Of a stretch of DNA of 64,000 bases, positions 55,547-64,000 are shown in pieces. The position numbers and the translations under genes are program-made. The stretch's first letter is position 1, and every line of letters starts with the position of its first letter. Under the pieces are notes generated by a model. That model ran no database searches. It was not told the DNA's origin and saw nothing but the letters and a program-made list of their open reading frames with translations. Origin of the DNA: Cryptomeria japonica (taxonomy: Eukaryota > Streptophyta > Pinopsida > Cupressales > Cupressaceae); contig NC_081413.1 of the NCBI RefSeq assembly GCF_030272615.1, positions 103,376,239 through 103,440,238 on the forward strand, in the 5' to 3' direction.

Positions 55547-58500
55547 TTACAAGTCCTTTTCAACCTCTGCAGCTTCTTCTACTTGTTGTCCAGTTGCAAC
55601 CTCTTCTAACTACTCTACATCCTATATGGCATATTTTGTTATCCACTCATTGTATACATCATCAGCTGGCCATGCAAAGTTAATCACTTTTTCTTTTGCC
55701 TTGGCTAACCTTTTCCAAGAATTTCTCATTTTGTTAACCTCTGAGTTGAGAAAACCATAATGAGATTTGATTCTCTCTATCTCCTCAATTGTTATGACAA
55801 AAAAGGAAGCATCTTCTGATTTAATAATTCCTTTTATTCTAACTGACAATTTGGCTTCTAATTCCTTAAGCCATACTTGTTTGTCCTTCAATTGAACTAG
55901 GCTAGCAAAACCCCCTGGAATTAATTCAAATACTTGATCAGTGTACTCTTTCTTGTACAAATTGATCTTCCTATCTGCATTATCTATTCCTTCTGCTAAT
56001 TTTACTAGGTCCTTTGTGGTATTACAAGTGGATTTGATAATAGGATCAGCCCCTGCTTCATCATAGGATACACAAATAAGCTCCAAATCCTACTCTCTAG
56101 GTTTCCACTTGTCAAAAATAGGCATTAAGACAACCTTATCTCCATTAAGTTCATTCCACATATCTAGAATCTTGCTCATGTTGCTATACAATAATGAAGC
56201 CCCCATGCTTTCGGCAAAACTTGAAATTGTATCCCTTACTCTTTCTTCATATTTCTTTGCATACAAGGCTTGAGCCTGTTTTAAATCCTCCAACTCCTGA
56301 GGAGTGATCTCAACCAATTGAGAGCCAGAAGGTGCTGGAGATGGTGGGAGCTTGATAATGGGGCTGGTAGGTGGAGGCCTTGCAGGAGAAGAGGAGATCA
56401 TCAGTGTTGAAGACTCACCTTAATGGTACTGTCCTGCCAATTGGCTTTGTAGCTTGGCAATGATGTTGTCTTTACCCCTTACCTCTTCCTTGGCACTATT
56501 ATAGGCTTTTAAAACTATCTCCAGCTTAACCTGGAGATCTGCCTTTTCCTTAGCCTCCCTTTCTACTACTGCAACACTAAACTTTGCAGTCTCTAGCACA
56601 GTGCTAGCAGCTTCCACTACCCCAGTGCTCTGAACTCTTTTTACTATCATTCCTCCAAGGTAACTCGACCCTGAGGTGTCCTTATTCCTCTTATTTTCAT
56701 CTCTTTTAAGAGACCACATGACCAGTGCAACATTGTCTTTGTTGAAAGTGAATCCCTCCATAGGTTTGGTCTCTTTTCTTACTGCTTCTAATACCAAGGC
56801 ATCTGCTATGTCCCACTCGGGTAGAATGATGGTCTTAAACTCATCAGCCATTTCTTGCTTTATTTCTTCCTCCACCACAGCTGGATCTCTGTGAGGCTGC
56901 TCACCTTTTCTCTTTTCACACCTTGCATTATACTTGTCAATGTTTTGCTTCCACACAAATTGCATGAATGCTCTTGATGTGACAAAATTATCATCAGCCA
57001 AGAAATCTTCACTGGCTTGTTTGATCTCACGGTCCCACTCCTGGCCTTTGAACTCATCAGCAGTGATGTTCATTTCAGTAGTAAGGGGCTCTTCTGGCAT
57101 TCCCTCTTCCACTTCATGATATGTATATGCTATCTCTCCAAGGCTTCCTAACTGCAAGAGTTACTCAGCTACTTCCTATTCATCTCCTATATGGATAGGG
57201 GATTGAGATGGAGAGTACAAGGGTTCATCAGATTGTATTTCTTTTCCCACTCTCTATTTTTTTGGGTTGTCTTGAATGTCAATGACATCCTGTATCTTCC
57301 TCTTCCCCTTTGAAGTAGAGGGCTCCCCTATTGTAGGCATCAACACACTATAATTGGACTTCTTATGCAACATGTAATCACCAAGAGGGACTGCTCTAGT
57401 GGATGCAGACCTACCTAGAACTAGTCTTGCTTTCTCAGGGTTGTTTTTAATTACAAGCTCCCTCTTTTCTTTCAAAGTCTGCATCACATCCTCAAAACAA
57501 AGAATTAGGAACTTTATCTTCTCCTCAAAAGGGTGGAAGCTAGACAATGGGTCATAGTTGATATCAAATTGGTGTACAAAGTCTAACGCCTTTTTATAAG
57601 CCACCCACTTTTCCTTCCTTAGCTCTTGCTCATCTAGATCAAACTCATTCCTAATGAGGTCTTCAGGAAACTGGAATTGGTGGGGTTTACCTTTGCATAT
57701 TGCCCTCTTTCTGAACATGCCATTGAAGAAGTCTTCAGGGTCAGCACACCAGGATACTAGAGTTGACAAATGATACGGTTGAAGGAAATCTACAAAACAC
57801 TTCCAACCTCCTTTAATTATCACAAATTGGTGTGCTATGGTAACTGTAGGGAAAATGGTCCCTTTACCTCTGCTTGTTAACTCTGCCTCCTGCACACCAT
57901 CAATCTGCCTAAGGATCTCTGTAATTCCCACTTTAAGAGGGACCTGATAGGGTAACAAAAATGGAGTGCCTGTGAAACCATATACTCTGAAAACTGTGGA
58001 GACAGGGTATAAGTAAATATCACCCCAATTGTGAACAATTTTTATATTCTCTACAAACTCTTTTGGCCTAATAAATTCCAAAAGAACCTTAGGGACTCTT
58101 GGATTCTCTGAAAAAATAAGAGTCCTAATCTTGGATGTAAAACATTTATCAAAATTTAGAAAGCTTGCATCTTCTCTGTCCCATGACAGCACTGTACTCC
58201 ATAACTACACTGGCATCTTCTCTCCATTCTTCTCTTTCACAATATCCATCCCACTTGCAAAATAATCACCACCCTTAAATAAAAATAAATGCATGAGGAG
58301 GGAATACCATCCAAAAGGCCTATCTACCTTCCCATTCTTTATTCCTATCAATCCTTCATGGATAGCATCAGTGATAAAGGAAGCATAATCAAAGGTCACT
58401 GCAAGAGAAGGATTCAAAATCTGAGCAACCATCAGCATGTAATGGGTGGGCATATTTGCCTCAGCATCCTCTCTTAAAATTTGGCAAAGTGACCAATATA

Positions 58501-59122
58501 ATCCCTTGGCCCTAAGGGTAAACAGATTTAAAGAGAAAGGATCCTCAGTATTGGGTCCTACAACTATTAGCCCACCTATCTTCACAAAGAATTCTTTTAG
58601 AGGCCCATCTCTAAGGTGGTTCCTCTGCACATTATATACCTGAGCTAGTGATTTAAAATTAATAGGCTCTAGGAAATTGGTGAATTCACTAAGCCCAAAA
58701 GCATTTCTGAATTCCTCATTATTTATTTCAATGAGGGTTTTCCCACTTATATCCTTGACACTCCTTGTAATTGGGTCATAGTTGTGTGCAATCGGGGTTA
58801 GGAGATCCACATCCATGAATACTCCAAGGACTACCAATTTTCCTACATCCAACTCCTAGATACTATTCTGTGGGGCTGAGGAGTTTCTCATGCCAAATCC
58901 AACTTTAAACAATCCCAACCTAGACAACCCAATTCGAGGGTCTCTTAGCCAGTTACCCTTATCATATAATCCCTCCCCTATTTTTAGGCAAGGAGCTCTT
59001 GGCACAAGTTCTTTTATCTTTGCGGCCACATTAGTTGACAATGCCAACTATTCAAGGAAGTCATCACAGATAGCCCTCTCCTGGTAGTTAACCTTTCTTG
59101 AGAATTCTCTCTTAGGTGCCAT
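55547..59122 (-). pseudogene. F ORF: protein of about 1191 residues, unknown function, with in-frame stops
   Basis: Minus-strand frame from MAPKREFSRK at 59122 to TAA at 55547, never shifted. Stops: TAG at 59048, 58856, 58205, 57254, 57176, 56090, 55622 and 55610; TAA at 57161 and 56420 (lowest coordinates). The N-terminal part has EINNEEFRNAFGLSEF, then a mostly helical region ending WYSLLMHLFLF, a layout like D ORF2 and H ORF3. The middle (58190-57260) has SWCADPEDFFNGMFRKRAI and a basic KGKRKIQD stretch. The last third is charged and probably coiled coil, with a Pro-rich linker near 56390-56330. No polymerase, integrase, protease or zinc-knuckle motif is seen. It could be a gag-like or ATHILA ORF-1-like protein. 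Confidence 0.75.
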
Positions 59123-59494
59123 CTTTAAAAATTATGCAAGCAATCTAACTATTACCCCCAACTATTCTGAGACAAATCAAGACCTTAATTTAAACACACT
59201 GTCAAGTGATTACCAAATAGGAGTATAAGAGAACCTATTTTTTGCTCGAAGAAACTTGAACTGTGACTGAAGAAATTAGCTCTGTAATTGAAGAAATTAG
59301 CTCTGCAACTGCTCCTCTGCAACTATTCTTTAGAATGATACCTTCATTCAATTGATACGAGATCATATACAGTAGTCGGGATCTTAACTGTGATATTGAT
59401 ACCGCATGCTTCAGCCGTCCCTTCAGAATTGAATTCACAGAAGAATTCAAAAATTTTGCTCCAACGGGTCATAACATGCTTGTGCATTTTCCTT

Positions 59495-61110
59495 TTTTCT
59501 CTTTTGCCATTTTGCAGAGCATAACGTCTTAGCAACTTCTCTTAACCAAATCATGCCAGCCGTCTGATCAAATGGAACTTGATCAGTCTTTACACTGTCT
59601 TAACATCTTTGCCTTTGCATTGGGCCCTACTTCCTTTTCACCACTTCGCAAGCTTTATCCCGTGAGCACTTTCCTTTCGCGAAGCTATGCCAAACGTTAG
59701 ATGGAACTCTAATCACTCATCCTTTAACCCTTACCGAGACCATCAGCTTTTCCACTAACCGTGCCTCATTCTGATGGCTAACAGTTTTTTGCTATTTCGC
59801 ATAGCTTAACCCGCTTTCAACTTTGGGTCATGAAACAATGCGAAGTGTTGGAACAATCCTAAGATGACTATCCTTTAAGTGAGACCTTTATGCTTGCTTT
59901 GCTTACCCCGCTCTTCCACTGGTTACCAAATACCAGGTAGCGCTCAGCCGTTAGCCTTGGAAAACTCTTTGAGTTTAGTTCAGGGTCAGCCACGTGTCGT
60001 ATTTCCTTTATAACCATTGGTTACACCTTGGCGCCCTCAATCCCCTTTGAAACCACGTGTCAATCGACACATCACCATCGAGCTTTACACCGGGAGAACC
60101 TTCTTTTCTCTTCTACCATTTCGCAGGCCTTAACATTTGGTTATTTCGAAGCCACGAAACAACGCGAGCCCTTGGATCTTTTCAGTGTTGATCCCCTTTT
60201 ACCTTCATGCTTTACCTATTCTTCGGGCCCCAGAAACCTTTCTTTATTTCATAGGATTTAAAGCACGAGCACTTTACCTTCGCGAACTCACACAGACTGC
60301 TAGATTAGAGCTGACTTGCTTGATGCTTAGCAACCTACTAAGGTTCAGCAGATGTGGGTCCTCTAACTCATCTCTATCCACCTGATGTCTAATAATTCAT
60401 GAACTGACATGTCATCCTTTTATTCATGGAGAGAAAACACCGGATTCCACTTCATCCTTACCACGTGAATCTGCCAAGTCACTCACACCCCGCGACATGA
60501 CTCATCCTCTTGGACCCACCTTTCAATCCTTAGATCTGACTTGCTGACTACTTTGACTTTCTGCCATGTGGTGCCATCTTACTCGCCATCTCAACCAACT
60601 GGACTGCTTGCCTAGAACGCCATGTCATTTCACTATTTCATGAAAGCTATCCTTCGAGCATCTCTCTTATGCGAAACTGCGCTAACCATTGGATCTTTGG
60701 GAACCTGCACATCCGTTATGCTTTTATTAAACCTATTTCGCCCGAGCCAAAAAACCTTTCGCTGCTTTGCAGGGCATAACACACTTGCATCTGTTAGTCG
60801 CGAAACAATGCGAAACGTCAATTTCTCTTGGACTTGATCACCTTTTAGCCGTTTGAAAAGTCTTCACCGCCGGGTCCCGCCAAACCTTTTCGCCATTTCG
60901 TGAAAGGTAATTTGCTTGCTAGTTTTGGCTGTGAAATCACGCCAGCTGTTAGATCTAGAGCGAGATGGAATCTCGTTAAACTAGACCAAATGTGCACCAT
61001 TGAACATGCTTTTCCTTTCACCATTTCGCAAGACTTAAAACACTTGCAACTTCGCCTAATGAAATGGTGAAAGCCGTAGATCCATCTGAGAGCTGCATGA
61101 CACTTACTGG
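59495..61110 (-). repeat. Degenerate interspersed repeat with TTTCGC/GCGAAA words upstream of the F ORF
   Basis: About nine diverged units, near 59500, 59635, 59787, 60110, 60240, 60625, 60750, 60880 and 61015. A typical unit reads CCATTTCGCAAGRCTTAA, then a short gap, CTTCGCGAA or CGAAACAATGCGAAA, then a CCGTTGGATC-like word. TTTCGC and GCGAAA are inverted, so units can fold. GC content is higher than in neighbours. It lies upstream of the minus-strand ORF start at 59122, in the place of a leader or promoter. Confidence 0.65.
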
Positions 61111-61420
61111 GCCCGACAACATTAGAAGGAAAAAGACATAAGGCATAAATTTTTTATGATTTTTTAACGACTGCCTAGGTAAATGACAAGGGGGAACACT
61201 TCATACGACCCCAAGACCCATTGCTTAAGTGAATTAAAGTAACACAGGAATAGAAACCAGAGGGTTTTAATTAGACATTTGAGCGATTTAAAACCAAAAA
61301 CCCTAAACCCTTAAAGACTTAACACAAATTTGAAGCAGTTAATAGTGTGCTTGACTCAAAATTTCAAAAAACCTAGCCATTTATGGGAAAAGAAAACCCA
61401 TTTCTTAAACAGTGATAACA
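61111..61420 (-). other. Right terminal part of F
   Basis: AT-rich, no gene seen. On the minus strand it starts TGTTATCACTG. It contains CTAAACCC words (61303-61313) but no telomere-like array. Confidence 0.5.
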
Positions 61421-62668
61421 TGATGAAAATCAAGTCAATGACAGTGCTCGGGAATAGCTCTCCTCTATACTTTTGGGTATATTAAACCTTGGTTTTAAAG
61501 GCTGGGAGACCTCTTAATTGAGTTTATACCTCGACGTGTCGAACAGATCCCTTACTAGTTCCAATTCAAATTAGAAACTACCCGATTCACCTCCGAAAGG
61601 TTGATAATATTTGTGCAAGAGAGATAGTAACTCTCCCAAGACACTTGCCATATCATGCCCCCATTAGCATTTGGAGTCGGCTAATACGACGTTGAGAATC
61701 CATTGCGTGAGACTCCTTAGCCATATTCTGATTAGCTATTGGGTGTGTACCTAAGTCAGCAAGCTAAGGTTTTCTTGTCTTAGCCAACTTCCATAGAGTT
61801 TGCATTTTGTGATTGAAGTTATTATTCATATTGCGTGTTTTTCTATGTTTTCATCCCTGAAACTGAAACTGGAATACCAAAAATGGAGAAAACAATACCA
61901 AATAACTCAGTGATAAACTCTGTCAATGACAAAAACTAGTCTTCATCAGTTAGTGAAAACTTAGTCCACCTCAAAACTGGTCATACTAAGTCATCAAAAA
62001 CTCAAAATTTAATCTCTGTCCAGACATAGTCGTACGAGTCTTTTGTTTTATCATCCTACTTCATATTCTATGTTGTATGATATTCAATTAGTCCTAACAG
62101 TCTGTCGTTTGAGCCTGAATTTTGTGTCGTACAATACCTGATTATCTGTCATCCTGTTTAGGGAACTATCATTTTATACTGCATTCTGTATTGTACGATA
62201 AATCATTGCATTAAAAAGTTTGTCTTTGCAGACATACCCATTTGTCGTACGATCTTAGGCTGCAACTCGTACAAAACAATATTGTCATTTTCCTGAAGTT
62301 ATTGCATTGTCGTCAGGTCCTGAAAAACTTGTCATACAAATCTCTGATTTTGTTAGTCCAGAACAGTCAAACCTACTCAAATCAGTCTACAGCGAGCATA
62401 AAACTGGTTGTCATCCTCCTAAGCATAAACAACCTTGATAGTGTACCCCTGCAGTTGTGTTGCATGATTTTGTCGATCATCTCTAAGCTAGTTCAAATAA
62501 CATCTTATCAAACCTGTTAACTTAGATAATGTCTTACATAGGATAGATCATTCCTAAAACCAGACCAGATCTTAGTTACTTCCCTCAATCACTACGTTAA
62601 ATGAACAACTAGATACAATTTGATCTTGACTTCTGCAACACATATAGCTCTCAGTCTTGTCAGTTGTA
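61421..62668 (+). other. E leader right of F, up to gag
   Basis: 61421-61600 aligns with the minus strand of about 22860-22640 (element I leader). 62030-62274 holds the second TCGTACGA cluster. No gene is supported before the gag ATG at 62669. Confidence 0.65.
62030..62274 (+). repeat. TCGTACGA motif cluster, right part of E leader
   Basis: Copies at 62030 and 62245 (TCGTACGA), 62073 (TTGTATGA), 62105 (TCGTTTGA), 62127 and 62267 (TCGTACAA) and 62191 (TTGTACGA). Same word as at 53885-54095 on the other side of F. Confidence 0.75.
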
Positions 62669-64000
62669 ATGCCCATTCAAACGAGAAGTTCTCATAGCAA
62701 AATAGACAAAGGAAAAGAAAATCCCTTTTCATCAAACAGAAATCCATTCTTCGTAGAAAACCTCATCTCAAATAGACCATCATCATCACAAATACCAGTT
62801 TATGATCTACCAATCTTTGGTCAGCCCCTATCTCCCACCATGTCTGGAGAAAGGCAGGAAAGACAAGTTGCTAAACACAAAAATTATGATGACATCAATA
62901 TCCATGATACCAAAAGTGATTCCTCATCAAGTGAATCTGAAGCCTCTGAACCTCCAGAAAAAGATATCCATAAATGTCAAAAGTATAAAGATTTCTGAAA
63001 AATGATGAAGGTTATCATGGCTAGAGAAAAAGAACACTGTTTCCTAGAACTAGCAAAACAAGGCGCTAAGCTTCCTACTAGTTATGATGTGGAAATCCTT
63101 GTCACTAAAGAGGAAGAGACACCATTGGGAATGCTAAACATACAATTACAAGTGTTGCGAACTGAGATCACAAAATTGAAAAACAAAGATAAATCACCAA
63201 AACAATATTCTTTGGACACGATATGCCCATTCCCATTTTAAAAAAACCTTTACATGCCTCCATTTTGGGAATACAGATCCTCAAGATCATATCAGAGAAT
63301 TTTGTGCTTTATGTATGGAGTTCATGCACAACTAAACATATCTCATGCGCCTTTTCTTGAGAAGTTTAGGGGGGCAAGCTATGGAATGGTTCTCAAACCT
63401 ACCTGTGGGAATAAAAAATTTTGCAAAATTAATCCAATTATTTCTACAACAATATTCCTATAACATTCGTCACCCAGTCGCTATGATAGAGATTTGCAAT
63501 ACCAAACAAAAAATAGGAGAACCCTTTCTCACTTTTCTCCAAGGATGGAGAAAGATGTTCTCTAGATATTCATGAACAATTCTAGATTTTGAGAAAATGA
63601 ATATCTTTGTTAACAACTTAATCCTTGAATTGAAATACAATGTCCAGATGAAAGTACATCCTTCATTAAACAAAATTGAAGATAATGCCCTCAGAATGGA
63701 AGATGTGCTTATAAAAAAGGGAGATAGATCACTTTGGAAAGAAACATTGCAAGGTTCTAGTTCTAAAGAAAAGAACAAATACTGGAAGTACGGAAAAGAT
63801 AACAACATAAATGTTGTTAATGATGGAGTGGTAGACAATGTTAAAGAAAAAACAAAATCCACCATATTGACTTGGCTAGTGGCACACAAGCACTCAAGGC
63901 AGCTGAAACTGCAGCAGAAAATCCTCCGAAGAAAGCAAGAGAATGGTTTAAAGAGAAACCTTGGCTTTCAAAGCCTAAGCGCGAGTTTACTCCTCTAGAT
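62669..64000 (+). pseudogene. gag: Gag of element E, broken, runs off the window
   Basis: Starts MPIQTRSSHSKIDKGKE. An acidic Ser/Glu segment (about 62900-62980) is followed by a TGA at 62996, then a helical part. Near 63250 the frame changes (a deletion relative to element I), and the gag domain follows in the third frame: DPQDHIREFCALC, YLMRLFLRSLGG, EWFSNLPVG, ICNTKQKIGEPFLTFLQGW. A TGA interrupts at about 63572. The end KREFTPLD matches RRNFTPLE of element I gag and is the usual lead-in to protease, which lies beyond the window. Confidence 0.85.

Larger units (their letters stand above)
54642..61420 (-). mobile_element. Element F: 6.8-kb insertion with one giant ORF, class uncertain
   Basis: Ends TGTTGTCTTC (left) and GTGATAACA (right), flanked by the perfect 5-mer TGATG at 54637-54641 and 61421-61425. 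The junction is confirmed by homology: element I reads straight through the same spot (TGTGATGAAAATC at about 22836 on the minus strand). F carries one minus-strand frame of about 1191 codons, a ~2.3-kb upstream region with GCGAAA/TTTCGC repeats, and ~900 bases downstream. I find no LTR pair, primer site, RT or integrase. It may be a non-autonomous LTR derivative with lost repeats, or a terminal-inverted-repeat type element (both ends fit TGTTR). Confidence 0.7.
52781..64000 (+). mobile_element. Element E: plus-strand Tat-like gypsy, leaves window on right, split by F
   Basis: 5' LTR (52781-53809), primer site, a long leader interrupted by F, and gag from 62669 onward. Its leader and gag are homologous to those of minus-strand element I. 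Pol and the 3' LTR would be right of the window. The base before the LTR is preceded by ATAAT, the candidate target 5-mer. Confidence 0.82.

Noticed and set aside
60028-60261. GGCGCC word at 60029 as a primer binding site, and the overlapping plus-strand frame as a gene
   Set aside because: No LTR end precedes it and the frame lies antisense inside the F upstream repeat region.
61303-61315. CTAAACCC words as interstitial telomere repeat
   Set aside because: Only one or two units; plant telomere repeats would be TTTAGGG in long runs.
54642-61420. F as a resident host gene region
   Set aside because: Exact target duplication and an uninterrupted homologous site in element I show it is an insertion.

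Overview
The window is plant nuclear DNA made almost entirely of nested LTR retrotransposons. I found no convincing host gene, rRNA, tRNA, CRISPR array or bacterial feature. The mixture of a Tekay/Del-like chromovirus, Athila/Tat-like gypsy elements, Tork (Tnt1)-like and SIRE-like copia elements, solo LTRs, AT-rich sequence and old broken copies fits a large-genome seed plant. A gymnosperm is my best guess, but the sequence does not prove it.

Left half. 1-14861 is a Tekay/Del-like gypsy element (here T) with 4.27 kb LTRs; its first ~281 bases lie left of the window. A 1779-bp solo LTR with a perfect 5-bp target duplication sits in its 5' LTR. T lies inside the 5' LTR of copia A (14862-19507). 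Copia A interrupts the gag gene of a minus-strand Tat/Athila-like gypsy element, I.

Middle. Element I is read on the minus strand from its 5' LTR at 48127 to its gag at 19508. Besides copia A it carries D (22955-28936), a gag-plus-unknown-ORF element with copia-type LTRs and no pol, and H (29174-46130), an Athila-like element with perfect target duplications. H is itself interrupted by a second solo LTR (32283-34396) and by copia B (38367-43187), a better preserved sister of copia A. Element I broke the integrase of a SIRE-like copia, C (48128 to about 51757, minus), whose LTR resembles those of D. The deepest stack is therefore C, then I, then copia A, then T, then the solo LTR.

Right. E (52781 to the window end) is a plus-strand relative of I, with a 5' LTR, a long leader and gag. 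Its leader is split by F (54642-61420). F is a 6.8-kb insertion with TG...CA ends and a TGATG target duplication, but no LTR pair that I can find. It carries one minus-strand reading frame of about 1191 codons that does not look like a polymerase.

How the parts relate. Nearly every reading frame is a pseudogene, yet most long frames keep their phase and are broken mainly by TAG codons. Comparing copia A with B shows many of these came from CAG. D, H and F each carry an additional non-pol ORF with a similar N-terminal pattern. The leaders of E, I and F each carry their own repeated short word (TCGTACGA; GAAATTGTGATAT-like; TTTCGC/GCGAAA). These leader arrays, the pol-less elements and F are the parts most worth following up.
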